Shown here in pieces: positions 1-12,260 of a stretch of DNA of 64,000 nt (position 1 is the first letter of the stretch; the number at the start of each line of letters is the position of its first letter). The DNA is from Littorina saxatilis (lineage: Eukaryota > Mollusca > Gastropoda > Littorinimorpha > Littorinidae): positions 17,227,456 to 17,291,455 of the forward strand of contig NC_090251.1 of the NCBI RefSeq assembly GCF_037325665.1, given 5' to 3'. The translations under genes were made by a program, and so were the position numbers. Under the pieces are notes generated by a model. The model was not told the origin of the DNA. It ran no database searches and was given only the letters and a program-made list of their open reading frames with translations.

Positions 1-3000
1 GGCCGCCACTGCACGGCGGAAAGCTGGCTATGACACGGCTTTTGAAAATGACGACTAATCTGGGATCTTAGTAAGCTAAAACAAAGGAGAAGAACAATAA
101 GAAGAAGAAAAAGAAAGTACCTGGGGATAAAAACTAAGCACACAGGGAGAAAACTACATGTAGAATGACAACCCCTTAAACTGACTGACACAAAACCTCC
201 CGGCGTTTTTGGCCGCTCGTGCGATCGACACCTGCATCAGTAGAAATGGCAGAACATAAGAACTACAAAGGATAACCAACCAAAACAACATGTTCTGGAC
301 AGATAATTGACGAGGCTTTCTTCCCGTATGTAAAAGTTGCCAAGTTGTGCCAATGCTAAATATTAGTAGATTTTTGATTGGGACCTTTTGTTTTGTCCCG
401 TCGATTCTGGTGGCACCTCTGCTTGAGCTGTGGTCACGTGACCCCAGTTGAAGAAATCTTTGATCCGAGAAGTGTACACATGCAAATGAAATGCCTTTTG
501 ATGGCTTTATAGAAAGTTTGAACACCTGATACGGGAATGAAATTTTTGGCGGGGTATATAATTTGTCGCAATATTTTTATTTTTATTTGTGCTAACGAAT
601 ACAAATGTGTATTATGATATTTTTCCCAAACGTTATTCCTTAAAGGCACAATCAGCTTTGACGTAAACCATCAGTTTCTGGTCACACGGACACGGTCATG
701 CTTTCACACACAGTACAAACACCCTTTCGTTTAAACACTCACCGCTTGAGAACATCCTGGGTGCCCTCCGTATAGAGCGAGCATTTTTCAAAGAATTTAT
801 TTTTGCGTAGCCAGCCGGATTGTCTAGTACCACAATCGGACGCCTCGTTCTGGCGCTAGAACTAACTTTTAACATCTAAATAATAAATTGACAGCTTGTA
901 ACACAAACATTCTTAAGTTATAAAAGGTTTCTTTTTATATCAAGACAAGATCAGTACAACTCGAAGTTTTGAAAGTTTTAAAAAAGGGAGCCCGGAAGCA
1001 GGTCACGCAAGGTCGTGTTTCGCCAAGCAGACGAATTTTCTGCATATCGCTTGCTTCTTTGAAGCCAACCGCCGCCAATAAGTTCGTGTGACTTGCAGTC
1101 GTTTGTTGCATTTTAGATTCAGAGTTACATGCGAGTCGCATTGAAATCACAAACTGACGACGAAATTGTGAAAAAAAGGGAAGTGTGTGACACGGGTCCA
1201 CGATGGCTCAGGGGTAAAATAAACCACGAAATCTGATGTGTGGTTTACGCAAGCTAAATAGCCATTAAAACGAACTGTGTCGTTTGATGCTGTTAAATGC
1301 TATTGCAAGTGTGTTCCATAAGGTTAGAACTGATTTTTTCGTGAGAATATTTAAACCGTTGTATTAGTATCATTTTCATTATATACTCGTACAAACAATG
1401 TCTTTAAGAACGAAGTCATGCTGATTATTGGTATGTGTACGAATAGAAATTTACAGTTCTCACACGAAAAAGCCAGGACATAATTATTATCTGAGGTATT
1501 GAGCATTATCGCTCACATCAGAAGGACCGTATCATTTAAAGCAGTTCGTGAGTTGAAGCGGAAAACCCGTAGTTGCTCGTGACACCGAAGGATACGATGA
1601 GATTTAAAGTGTCAGGGGCCAAAGCAAGGCCTCATTGTGGTTGGATTCCTTGGTACACGGACAATGGAAAATGTAACGGAAATTCTTCTACTGCTTCGTG
1701 TGAGCGGAAAGACAATCTGCACAACTCAATGAACCCCCCACCCCCCCCTCCATTTTTTTATTTATAAGACATCCAAAGACTTACAAATAAATGTGAGAGG
1801 GAGTTTTGAAATCGAGGTAGTGAACAAAACATCTGAACAAATGAAGCCCTTAGAAGAGGGCGGTAAGGCCACACACAAAAAATAGTCTGTTTACGGTATC
1901 CCGACCGACCCTATTTTTTCGCGCGATCTTAGACTTTTTTTTTTTTTGCATTTGGGAGAAAAAAAATTAAAAAAATAAAAAATAAAAAGTCTTTGTTTTT
2001 TGGCAAAATAACTGAAAAATATGGGGTTTTTTTAGAAGAAAAAAAATGAACAAAAAAATCCCGACCTACCGACCCTATTTTTTGTGTGCCTATGTTACCC
2101 TAAACAGACCTTTTTTTTGGTGGTCTAATCATAAATCATTTGTTTGTGTCAGTGTAAAAATAGAGTCAAAATTCATACGTTGTTTGCTGTTATATTTTCT
2201 TTCCTGAACAAGCTTCATCCTGATAAACGTCTTGAAAAAAAGTTGTAAAAGTATGAGTCCTTGAAAGTATATATACTTCCTCATGCGCCGTGTTTTGTCT
2301 TCCTCCGCATCATAGTGGTCATAAAATTACAAGGCCACAACTACAACGCAAGGTTTGGGGTTTTCAGCTGAAACCCTCAAGCTGTTGACCCCTTTTGAAT
2401 CACAGCCATAAAAACATAAATTTTAGACAACCTCTCAAAATCCCGAAAACAAACACCTTGATTTAGCTATAAGGAGGCAGAAATTCCGTTAGTTTCGACA
2501 GCCCAGACCCGCCCGTTTCGAAGAAAATCATTCTAAAATTTGGCACTCGCAAGTTTAGAAGCGGGAAAAAGAGGAAACCTCCCCCCCCCTCCCCCCCCGC
2601 CCCCCCCCCCCCCCCTCCCCCAACGACCCACTCCCAGATTTTTCCTGACAGATGTTTTTCCTTGCACGACAGAGGGAGAAGGGTGGGATGGATACTTGGA
2701 GACGGGAGAGGGGGGGGGGGGGGGGCGGGGAGAGAAACAAGGAAAATGTCGACCACAAAGACTCCCATAAAAGTTCATTGGTGGTCGTAAAAAAGAGTTT
2801 TAATAACAAAACAAACAGTATCATTATGTAATAGCTTTGCATGGTGCATCGAAAAACACGATCTAAGAAGAGTTCTCAGTACATTAAATAATGCTCGCTG
2901 TCTGCGTGAGGTAGCGAACTAAATCCGCTTAGGTTTCGAAGTAAGCCGTCTGTTTTCTAGGAAAGGAATGCGATTAAGAGGGCTGTATGTGCATAAAGTG

Positions 3001-3110
3001 CATGACGTAATTCTTCCTGGTTGTTGCATCTTGGCACACCTCTGTGCTAAAAAAAAAAAGGAGTAGAGCACGATCAGGAGTATCGGTAACTGCTTGTTCT
3101 GTTCTATTTT
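1..3110. other. Gene-poor stretch with homopolymer tracts
   Basis: I see no supportable gene here. The open frames are short, have no recognisable domain and often run through low-complexity DNA. The stretch holds an inverted-repeat element near 1866-2105, a poly-C tract at about 2580-2617 and a poly-G tract at about 2709-2726. The proline- and glycine-rich frames near 2463-2842 are translations of these homopolymers and not genes. Confidence 0.7.
1866..2105. repeat. Short inverted-repeat (MITE-like) element
   Basis: A 14-bp motif CACACAAAAAATAG at 1872-1885 returns as its reverse complement at 2075-2088, and the phrase CCGACCCTATTTTTT occurs twice inside. An outer fragment of the same type (GTGGTTACGGTAACATAGCC followed by AAAAAAAATAGGG) occurs at about 26236-26270, so this is an interspersed family. 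The inverted ends and small size suggest a non-autonomous DNA element. No target duplication was identified. Confidence 0.5.
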
Positions 3111-3152
3111 GTTAATCTTTTGCTTGCTTGTTGGTTTGTTTGTGTGTTTATG

Positions 3153-3157
<5 letters not shown>

Positions 3158-3200
<43 letters not shown>

Positions 3201-3227
3201 TGTCTGTCTGTCTGTTTGACTGCCAAA

Positions 3228-3308
<81 letters not shown>
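3158..3308. repeat. (TG)n / (TCTG)n / (CT)n microsatellite
   Basis: A TG run at 3158-3199, a TCTG run, then about 80 bp of CT end exactly where LINE A copy 1 begins. The serine/leucine and cysteine/valine reading frames over it are microsatellite translations. Confidence 0.95.
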
Positions 3309-3309
<1 letters not shown>

Positions 3310-5568
3310 AAAAAGTTTGATGAAACCGTTCTTCTTTGATCTCAGTTCAGCACCATTTTCCTCTGTGTTTAATCATGTTGTTGCTGACGAGGCATTAGGC
3401 GCCCTTTTAGATATACTTGATCCTATAGTGGATAAGCATGCCCCACTACGTCACCACAGAGTGAAATATCCATCTCTTCCCCCATGGTTGACGGAACAGA
3501 TTATTGAAGCCATGTCCCTGCGTAATTTTTACAAAGCAAACAACATGAAGTCTGACTTTAAGAAACAAAGGAATAAAGTGACAGAATTAACACGTCAAGC
3601 AAAAGCAAAATTAATCGAGGACAAGAAAGATATTGCAACAGTTTGGCGTGCTGTTAATAACAAAATTATTGGGTAAATCTAAACAGAACTCAAATCGGTC
3701 TGCCTCAACCATCTCCCCTGAAGATTTTAATAACCATTTTTTGTCCCTTGCCAATAGGCTAAATGAATCTGCAAAATGCGACAGTCCTGATTCTGATTTT
3801 GAAGTCTCTCTCTCAAAATTACATGATTTTTGTAATGACAAATGTAAACCAGACGATTTTTTTTACTATTCCAGACATGGCAGTGCATGAGGTAGGTAAG
3901 GCGCTAGAAGGCCTGGAAAATTAAAAAAATTCATGGGTCCTGACAAGATTCCTGCTCTACCATATATTGTGGAGCCACTCACCTATGTGTATAATCTCTG
4001 CATAAAGCAAAATACTGTACCTAGTTTATTAAAGAGAGCAAAAGTAATTCCACTCCATAAAGGTGGAAATTTATCCGACCCAAATAATGTTAGACCCATT
4101 TCCTTATTACCCATTTTATCCAAACCATTGGAAAAACATATTCACAAACATTTGCTCGCGTACATAGAAAGCAGAAACCTTTTCCATCAATTTCAATCTG
4201 GTTTTCGAACAAATCACTCTTGTCACAGCGCCCTTACCACGCTATGCGACACCTGGTTGTCTGCAACAAACCGATCTGAAATCAGTGGTGCTGTGTTTCT
4301 TGACTTTAAAAAAAGCGTTTGATCTTGTTGATCATTCAATTTTATTGAAGAAATTACAGTTGTATATCAGAAACAGTTCAGTGTGTAACTTTTTTGCTTC
4401 CTATTTACAGGACAGATCTCAATATACTGCCCTAAACTGTAAAATATCTACTGAGGAGACTGTGAATTGCGGGGTGGCTCAAGGGTCAGTGCTTGGGCCG
4501 ATCTTGTTCTGTCTGTATATCAATGATCTGCCACTGCACATTTCTGATAGTAATGTAAGAAGTGATTGTTTTGCTGACGATTCTTCTCTTCATTCAAGTG
4601 GAAAGTCTGTTCAAGTAATAGAGTCCTCCCTTCAAACAGCTTTAAACGATGTAAATAACTGGTGTAGTGCCAATGCTATGCTTGTCCATCCAATAAAAAC
4701 TAAAAGTATGGTAATTGCAACCAGACAAAAACACCAGATTTCTCCACTCAAACTAAATCTTACTATTGGTACGCAATCAATTGAACAAGTTCAACAGCAT
4801 CGCGTTTTAGGAGTAATTATTGATTGTGAATTCAAGTGGCAGGCACAATTACAGCATATTTGCAAGAAAGTAGCCAAGAACGTTTTCCTCCTATCCAAGT
4901 TAAAGCAATTTACGGACAGAAGGACTCTGGAAATGTTCCACCATGCTCATGTAATGCCTCACATCAATTATGTTTCGACGCTCTGGGATGGCAGCAGTGA
5001 TGTCCACTTGAAAAAGTTAGACTCTCTCTATCGTCGCTCGGCTAAACTCATCGTAAAGGATAATGCCCCAACAAATATGAAATTAAAAATGCTTAATTTT
5101 CTTCCACTGGAAAAGCATCTCAAGTTAAACAAAGCCATTTTCATGCATAAATTGTATTACGGTAAAGTGCCGATTTACATTACATCATTATTTAATAAAG
5201 CTACCGACAGATATGAGTCGGTCAACTTGATCCCACCGATTCCACGAATTGACCTTTATAAAACCAGTCTTGCTTTTTTCGGGTACATCAGTTTGGAATT
5301 CACTAACATCATCCTTTAAGCACTTAAAGTCATTAAAAAGTTTTAAAAAATGTGTCAAAAAACACAAAGTGTCTGAGTAGTTTAACGCGTTTTGATTTAC
5401 CACACTTAGTATTACGTCAAAGATATGCTGTGCATTGTATATTCAGAACATATTTTTGTTGTACTATTGCTACATGTTCGATTGCTACCAGCTTGTACTT
5501 ATAATTACTTGCATAGTATGCATTTGATTTTATGAATAACCACATATGTATGCTCTTCATGCCTCATC

Positions 5569-5634
<66 letters not shown>

Positions 5635-5823
5635 GTCATCTTTATCATCACGTGCTGAAGTTTTCTGACCTCTTTTTGTTGGTAAACTTTTTAACTTTTT
5701 AATTTTTAATTTTTCAATTTTATCATCATTGTGTGTCTGTGCGTCCCAAGGACAGATTGTAAGAAAAGGCGTAGCCTTAAATCTTAATCCTTGTTAAATA
5801 AAGTTCAATTCAATTCAATTCAA

Positions 5824-5826
<3 letters not shown>
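3309..5826 (+). mobile_element. LINE A copy 1, 5'-truncated and degenerate
   Basis: This non-LTR retrotransposon matches LINE A copy 2 (6406-9318) almost base for base. It starts further downstream, in the linker before the reverse transcriptase, and has no endonuclease. The RT frame is recognisable ([40 protein letters not shown]) but is broken by several small indels. Examples against copy 2 are loss of the NYFNT segment, an extra T before TIPDM, loss of the PPYLAKLA segment and one extra A in the DFKKAFD codons. The 3' UTR holds a long (CAT)n tract (about 5570-5634), then AATAAAG and an (ATTCA)n tail. A CT microsatellite lies on both sides, as expected for insertion into a CT run. The superfamily (Jockey/CR1-like) is inferred from RT motifs and the short-repeat tail. 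Confidence 0.9.
3933..5319 (+). pseudogene. Reverse transcriptase of LINE A copy 1 (frameshifted)
   Basis: Two overlapping frames (3933-4322 and 4285-5319) carry the RT core. The first has the fingers motifs ([38 protein letters not shown]). The second has the palm with AQGSVLGP and FADDSSLH and the thumb region. The frames split at a run of A where copy 2 has one A fewer. Copy 2 has [11 protein letters not shown] where this copy has CGVAQGSVLGP. It is very probably inactive, since it lacks an endonuclease and an intact frame. Confidence 0.85.

Positions 5827-5916
<90 letters not shown>
5827..5916. repeat. (TC)n microsatellite
   Basis: About 90 bp of uninterrupted TC follow directly on the (ATTCA)n tail of LINE A copy 1. 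This is probably the downstream half of the CT run into which that LINE inserted. Confidence 0.95.
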
Positions 5917-5919
<3 letters not shown>

Positions 5920-6169
5920 TCTCTTTCAATTTTGTTTCACTTACATATTACACAGAGCAGAGATTATCCTATGATCTTCCTATATAAAGTAGGTCGTATG
6001 CCTGTTCTTTGTGCATGGGGAAGTAAGTATTCGTCTTTTCGTCGAAGTAACGCATGGTTGAGCATCGACTGTAGGCTACTCGTAACGGTTGGCGAAATCT
6101 ACGTTTTACCTGTCTCACCGTTAAAACATCGAGTTTCAGTTTCGGGGGCATCTCGCCCTCTCTTTTTGT

Positions 6170-6247
6170 GACTGTATCTGTCTGTTTGTCTGTCTGTCTG
6201 TCTTTCTCTGTCTGTCTTTGTCCGTCTGTGTCTGTGTCCGTCTCTGT

Positions 6248-6278
<31 letters not shown>

Positions 6279-6332
6279 GGGGGGGGGGTATGTGTGTGTG
6301 TGTGTGTGTGTGTGTCTGTCTGTCTGTCTCTC

Positions 6333-6405
<73 letters not shown>
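6170..6405. repeat. Compound (TCTG)n/(TG)n/(G)n/(CT)n microsatellite
   Basis: TCTG, TG, an 11-base G run, TG, TCTG and CT tracts run straight into the 5' end of LINE A copy 2. The long frame that opens at 6256 owes its first 50 residues to this tract. Confidence 0.95.
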
Positions 6406-6406
<1 letters not shown>

Positions 6407-8841
6407 ATTCAGCTTGGTCTGACGATTTTATTGATTTGATGGATAACATCAAATGTAATAATCGCAATGTTTTGTTACTTGGTGATTTTAACATAGACTT
6501 GCATAAAACCCAGACAGCCTGGCGCTCAGTTACATCTCTCTTTGGATTCCATCAACTTGTGAACACCTCAACCAGATTGACTGATACAACATCAACGTTG
6601 ATTGACCACATTTACACTAATAATATTTCCATGGTGTCAAACGTGAAAACTGTACCTTCAAGCATCAGTGACCATTGTTCACTATTTTGTTCTTGGTCGT
6701 TCAAGTTACCTAAGCCGGTGCACAAGGGCCATACAACTATTGAATATAGAAGCTTTAAAACGTTTGATGAAACTAAATTCTTCTTTGATCTCAGTTTAGC
6801 ACCATTTTCCTCTGTGTTTAATCATGTTGTTGCTGACGAAGCGTTGGGCGCCCTTTTAGATATATTTTATCCTATAGTGGATAAGCATGCCCCACTACGT
6901 CACCACAGAGTGAAATATCCATCTCTTCCCCCATGGTTGACGGAACAGATTATAGAAGCCATGTCCCTGCGTGATTTTTACAACATGAAGTCTGATTTTA
7001 AGAAACAAAGGAATAAAGTGACAGAATTAACACGTCAAGCAAAAGCAAATTACTTTAATACATTAATCGAGGACAAGAAAGATATTGCAACTGTTTGGCG
7101 TGCTGTTAATAACATATTAGGTAAATCTAAACAGAACTCAAATCGGTCTGCCACAACCATCTCCCCTGAAGATTTTAATAACCATTTTTTGTCCCTTGCC
7201 AATAGGCTAAATGAATCTGCAAAATGCGACAGTCCTGATTCTGACCTTGAAGTCTCTCTCACAAAATTACATGATTTTTGCAATGACAAATGTAAACCGG
7301 ACGATTTTTTTACTATTCCAGACATAGCAGTGCATGAGGTAGGTAAGGCGCTAGAAGGCCTTGAGAATAAAAAGTCCATGGGTCCTGACAAGATTCCTCC
7401 TTACTTGGCCAAATTAGCTCTACCATATATTGTGGAGCCACTCACCTATGCGTATAATCTCTGCATAAAGCAAAATACTGTACCTAGTTTACTAAAAAGA
7501 GCAAAAGTAATTCCACTCCATAAAGGCGGAAATTTATCCGACCCAAATAATTTTAGACCCATTTCCTTATTACCCATTTTATCCAAACCATTGGAAAAAC
7601 ATATTCACAAACATTTGCTCGCGTACATAGAAAGCAGAAACCTTTTCCATCAATTTCAATCTGGTTTTCGAACAAATCACTCTTGTCACAGCGCCCTTAC
7701 CACGCTATGCGACACCTGGTTGTCTGCAACAAACCGATCTGAAATCAGTGGTGCTGTGTTTCTCGACTTTAAAAAAGCGTTTGATCTTGTTGATCATTCA
7801 ATTTTACTGAAGAAATTACAGTTGTATCTCAGAAACAGTTCAGTGTGTAACTTTTTTGCTTCCTATTTACAGGACAGATCTCAATATACTGCCCTAAACT
7901 GTAAAATATCTACTGAGGAGACTGTGAAATGCGGGGTGCCTCAAGGGTCAGTGCTTGGGCCGATCTTGTTCTGTCTGTATATCAATGATCTGCCACTGCA
8001 CATTTCTGACAGTAATGTAAGAAGTGATTTTTTTGCTGACGATTCTTCTCTTCACTCAAGTGGAAAGTCTGTTACAGTAATAGAGTCCTCCCTTCAAACA
8101 GCTTTAAACGATGTAAATAACTGGTGTAGTGCTAATGCTATGCTTGTCCATCCAATAAAAACTAAAAGTATGGTAATTGCAACCAGACAAAAACATCAGA
8201 TTTCTCCACTCAAACTAAATCTTACTATTGGTACGCAATCAATTGAACAAGTTCAACAGCATCGCGTTTTAGGGGTAATTCTTGATTGTGAATTCAAGTG
8301 GCAGGCACAAATACAGCATATTTGCAAGAAAGTAGCCAAGAACGTTTTCCTCCTATCCAAGTTAAAGCTATATACCGACAGAAGGACTCTGGAAATGTTC
8401 CACCATGCTCATGTAATGCCTCACATTAATTATGTTTCGACGCTCTGGGATGGCAGCAGTGATGTCCACTTGAAAAAGTTAGACTCTCTCTATCGTCGCT
8501 CGGCCAAACTCATCGTAAAGGATAATGCCTCAACAGATATGAAATTAAAAATGCTTAACTTTCTTCCACTGGAAAAGCATCTCAAGTTAAACAAAGCCAT
8601 TTTCATGCATAAATTGTATCACGGTAAAGTGCCGATTTACATTACATCATTATTTAATAAAGCTACCCACAGATATGGGTCGGTCAACTTGATCCCACCA
8701 ATTCCACGAATTGACCTGTATAAGACCAGTCTTGCTTTTTCGGGTACTTCAGTTTGGAATTCACTTCCATCATCCTTTAAGCACCTAAAGTCATTAAAAA
8801 GTTTTAAAAAATGTGTAAAAAACCACTTAATGTCTGAGTAG
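6406..8841 (+). CDS. LINE A ORF2 fragment: endonuclease C-terminus plus reverse transcriptase
   Basis: The product would nick target DNA and reverse-transcribe its own RNA. The visible protein starts in the AP-endonuclease domain: [11 protein letters not shown] (6475-6507), then LIDHIYTN, then SISDHCSLF with the catalytic SDH. A linker follows ([18 protein letters not shown]), then RT with [42 protein letters not shown] and [11 protein letters not shown] (catalytic Asp pair near 8037). The conserved C-terminal block is [20 protein letters not shown]. The endonuclease N-terminus, any ORF1 and the promoter are missing, so the copy is dead on arrival although its RT frame is open. Residues upstream of 6406 are microsatellite translation, not protein. 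Confidence 0.9.
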
Positions 8842-9318
8842 TTTAACGCCTTTTGACTTACCAAACTTAGTATTACGTCAAAAATATGCTGTGCATTGTA
8901 TATTCTGAACATATTTTTGTTACTCTATTGCTACATGTTCGATTGCCACCAGCTTGTATATATATAATTACCTGCATAGTATGCATTTGATTTTATGAAT
9001 AACCACATATGTATGATCTTCATGCCTCATCTTTATCATCATCATCATCATTATCATCATTATTATCGTCATCATCATCATCATCGTCATCTTTATTATC
9101 ACGTTTTCCGACCTCCTATTGTTGGTTAACTTTTTAACTTTTTAATTTTTAATTTTTATTTTTTTTATTTTTTATTTATTATTTTTTTTTATTTTTTTAT
9201 TTATTTTTTTATTATATAATTGTGTGTCTATGCGTCCCAAGGACAGATTGTAAGAAAAGGCGTAGCCTTAAATCTAAATCCTTGTAAAATAAAGTTCAAT
9301 TCAATTCAATTCAATTCA
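6406..9318 (+). mobile_element. LINE A copy 2, 5'-truncated, otherwise well preserved
   Basis: This non-LTR retrotransposon begins inside the endonuclease and continues through an uninterrupted RT frame to a stop at 8841. Its 3' UTR is homologous to that of copy 1, with an ATC-rich tract (9036-9090), an AAATAAAG signal and an (ATTCA)n tail ending at 9318. It is a few per cent diverged from copy 1 by eye. The tail abuts the truncated 5' end of LINE B with no spacer. Confidence 0.92.
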
Positions 9319-12149
9319 AGTTGTTGCAAGATATGGAAAGTGTAGATTGGAATAATATAGTCAATTTAGAATCCATTGATGACGCCGCTGAAATGTTTTC
9401 CGATAAGTTAATGATGATAGCTAAAGAGTGTATGCCTGTAAAGGTAGTGACAATGAACGGACACGATGCTGTATGGATCACCGAGGAAATCAAAAAGTTG
9501 ATTAGGAAAAAGCAATATATTCACGCATTAGCCAAACGTCTGGATACTGTATGGTGCTGGTCTCTTTTCCGACGGTTGAGAAATAATTTGACTGATGTTA
9601 TAAGAAAAAGGAAAGAAGAGCACATTAGGGAACTAGAAAATAGAATATTGTCACCTCATAATTTTGGCAATAAAGACTGGTGGAAGGTAGTCAACTCTTT
9701 TTTGAAAAAGAAAGGAATGAGTACAAATGAGATTCCGCCGATTGAAAGCAATGGAATTGTGTATTACTCTGCAGAGGACAAAGCCGAGATTTTTAATGAA
9801 GCATTTCTACGACAGTCGCATATACAAGGTCATGATGATGACGTTCCACCAGTTGAAGAAGAGCCCATCTCCATTAGTCCTCTCGTGATAACTACCGAAA
9901 TGGTGTACGCTGTTCTAAACAACCTCGATGTTAGGAAAGCAGTAGGTCCTGATTTGGTTCACAATAAACTTCTTAAACTTGCTGCTTGTATTATTTCAAA
10001 TCCGCTTGCAACCCTTTTCCAGAGATCGTTGGCTGAGGGAAAGTTTCCGAAAATTTGGAAAGTAGCTCATGTGAATCCCATTTATAAGAAAGGTGAAAAA
10101 GAACACTGCAGTAACTATCGTCCGATCTCATTACTCAGTTGCATTGGAAAAGTATTGGAAAAATGTGTTCAAGCCCATGTTTTTCGATATCTCACAGAGA
10201 ATGATTTATTAACGGTTTCTCAGTCAGGGTTTATTCCTGGTGATTCAACTAGCTTTCAGTTGTTGAGTATGTATGACGATTTTTGTCAATCCTTAGATAA
10301 GCAGTTGACGACTCAGGCTGTTTTCTGTGATATATCAAAAGCCTTCAACAGAGTGTGGCACAAGGGTTTGTTGCATAAATTATATGCTATAGGCATAAGA
10401 GGTGTTTTATTAAAATGGTTTGAAGATTATTTGACAGGCAGGTTACAAGCCGTTGTTATCCAAGGCAGGAAATCGACATACGGACGTGTTTGTTCAGGTG
10501 TTCCCCAAGGTTCTGTTCTGGGGCCCTTGTTGTTCCTTGTGTACATTAACGATATTGTCATTAATATCGAATCTGTCATTAAACTTTTTGCTGATGATAC
10601 CAGTTTGTATTTATCTCTAAATGATGCAAACACGCGGACACAGATCTTAAATGCAGACTTAGCCAAAATTGCACACTGGGCGGAAAAATGGAAAGTTAAT
10701 TTCAATAATTTAAAAACAGATTTGATGACCTTTTCTGGAAATAGAATGCCTGAAACCCTTCCTCTTGTATTTGATGGAACAGTTCTGAGAGAAAACCACG
10801 TTCACAAACATCTTGGTGTACTGATTCAGAGCGACTGCAAATGGGAATCACATGTTCAGTCAATTATATCTAAAGTACGTGTTCTTCTCTCATGTTTTCG
10901 GTCCTATAAGTATCGCCTTAGCCGAAAGGCACTTGAACTCATGTATAAATCTTTTATTATTCCCCATTTTGATTTTTCTGACGTCATTTGGGATAACTGT
11001 TCTGACAGATTAGCTACTTTATTAGAAAACTTGCATCTTGATGCCATAAGAACCATTATAGGTGCAGTTCGTGGCACGAGTCACCAAAAATTGTACGATG
11101 AATCAGGATTTACAACACTGAAGGAGAGGCGAAAAAGACACAAATTGATTTTGTATTTCAAATTAGTTAATGCACGCGTGCCACCATACTTACTAGAACG
11201 TCTGCCTCCTCTCGTTGCTTCTGTGAACCCTTACCATAGACGAAGACCACTTGACAGACAGACTCCCCACTCTCGAACTGAATTGTATAAAAAGTCATTT
11301 TTTCTGTCTTCGACTTCCCTGTGGAATGAGCTTCCAGATACTGTAAAACAACTTGATTCTATTGGGTTATTTAAAAAACGTATTAGTTCTGATGATTCTG
11401 TTGTTCCCTCGTATCTATACACATCTGATCGAAAATCAGAAATTATCCATTGCAGACTGAGATTGAGGATCAGCAATCTAAATAGTGATCTATTTGACAG
11501 ACATTTAATTCCCGACCCGTCATGCACTTGTGGTTATCCTGTTGAAAATGCGGAGCACTATATTTTTCATTGCCCCTTATCTCTTCAAATACGTGAAGTC
11601 ACCTTGTCAACACTGCCCAACTATGATTTGCTAACCGCTGATGATTTTCTGTATGGCAATAGAGACAAGTCAGACAGCGAAAATGCATTGATATTTGACC
11701 AGTTATTCAGGTTTATCTTATTAAGCAAACGTTTTGAATAATGAATGCATTTATCTCATCCACCATGTGCAGTACTGTTTACATTTCTTTGTTCTGGTAG
11801 TATTCTATTTTCAACCATGTGGAAGTCATTGTATGCGTGTGTGTGCGAGTGAGTGTGCGAGCGCGTGTGAGTACTGTTGTTAGTTTAGCATTGGTTTTTT
11901 TTGTTTGTTGTTTTTTGTTGGTTTTGTTTTCACTTTTATTGTTACATGTTTGTCTACCATAATTTACCATTATTATTTTGACATTATTTCAAATTTGTTA
12001 TATTAAAATCGTCCGCCAAATTTCATTTGCTTTTAAGAGTACGCTCATAAGCTTAGCTTGTTGTGCTCCATGTTCCTTATTTCATGTATGCGGTAATAGT
12101 ACCAATGGAATTTACTGAATAAACTTGTTTAAACCAATTCAATTCAATT
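9319..12149 (+). mobile_element. LINE B, 5'-truncated, with (AATTC)n tail
   Basis: A second non-LTR family with RT distinct from LINE A. It starts directly after the (ATTCA)n tail of LINE A copy 2 and ends with TGAATAAACTTG and three AATTC units at 12136-12149. Between the stop (11741) and the tail lies about 0.4 kb of 3' UTR with GTGTGAG repeats. The endonuclease is absent. The simplest reading is that B inserted into the tail of A and its own tail merged with the remaining AATTC units. Confidence 0.9.
9321..11741 (+). CDS. LINE B ORF2 fragment: reverse transcriptase with C-terminal CCHC finger
   Basis: The open frame of about 806 codons has no in-frame break. A basic linker (residues about 40-110) is followed by [55 protein letters not shown] and IKLFADDTSLYL (Asp pair near residues 424-425). 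The thumb region follows (HLGVLIQSDCKWESHV), then ELYKKSFFLSSTSLWNELP. Near residue 735 a zinc-finger-like CTCG, eight residues after the second Cys, then H and C (HYIFHC) gives a CCHC pattern of the kind found at the C-termini of several LINE clades. The frame enters from upstream at a TTG, so no native start codon is present. An open RT frame suggests a fairly young insertion. Confidence 0.9.
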   Translation: MLQDMESVDWNNIVNLESIDDAAEMFSDKLMMIAKECMPVKVVTMNGHDAVWITEEIKKLIRKKQYIHALAKRLDTVWCWSLFRRLRNNLTDVIRKRKEEHIRELENRILSPHNFGNKDWWKVVNSFLKKKGMSTNEIPPIESNGIVYYSAEDKAEIFNEAFLRQSHIQGHDDDVPPVEEEPISISPLVITTEMVYAVLNNLDVRKAVGPDLVHNKLLKLAACIISNPLATLFQRSLAEGKFPKIWKVAHVNPIYKKGEKEHCSNYRPISLLSCIGKVLEKCVQAHVFRYLTENDLLTVSQSGFIPGDSTSFQLLSMYDDFCQSLDKQLTTQAVFCDISKAFNRVWHKGLLHKLYAIGIRGVLLKWFEDYLTGRLQAVVIQGRKSTYGRVCSGVPQGSVLGPLLFLVYINDIVINIESVIKLFADDTSLYLSLNDANTRTQILNADLAKIAHWAEKWKVNFNNLKTDLMTFSGNRMPETLPLVFDGTVLRENHVHKHLGVLIQSDCKWESHVQSIISKVRVLLSCFRSYKYRLSRKALELMYKSFIIPHFDFSDVIWDNCSDRLATLLENLHLDAIRTIIGAVRGTSHQKLYDESGFTTLKERRKRHKLILYFKLVNARVPPYLLERLPPLVASVNPYHRRRPLDRQTPHSRTELYKKSFFLSSTSLWNELPDTVKQLDSIGLFKKRISSDDSVVPSYLYTSDRKSEIIHCRLRLRISNLNSDLFDRHLIPDPSCTCGYPVENAEHYIFHCPLSLQIREVTLSTLPNYDLLTADDFLYGNRDKSDSENALIFDQLFRFILLSKRFE

Positions 12150-12196
12150 CTCTCATACTATCTGAATGTCTGTCTTTGTGTCTGCTGGTCCGTATG

Positions 12197-12260
<64 letters not shown>

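Noticed and set aside
6256-6405. Protein-coding start of a long ORF at 6256
   Set aside because: The first 50 residues are translation of GT, G and CT microsatellites. Real LINE protein begins at 6406.
3309-9318. Segmental tandem duplication creating LINE A copies 1 and 2
   Set aside because: The copies have different 5' truncation points and private flanks, so two separate insertions are simpler, although the similar GT/CT leaders leave some doubt.
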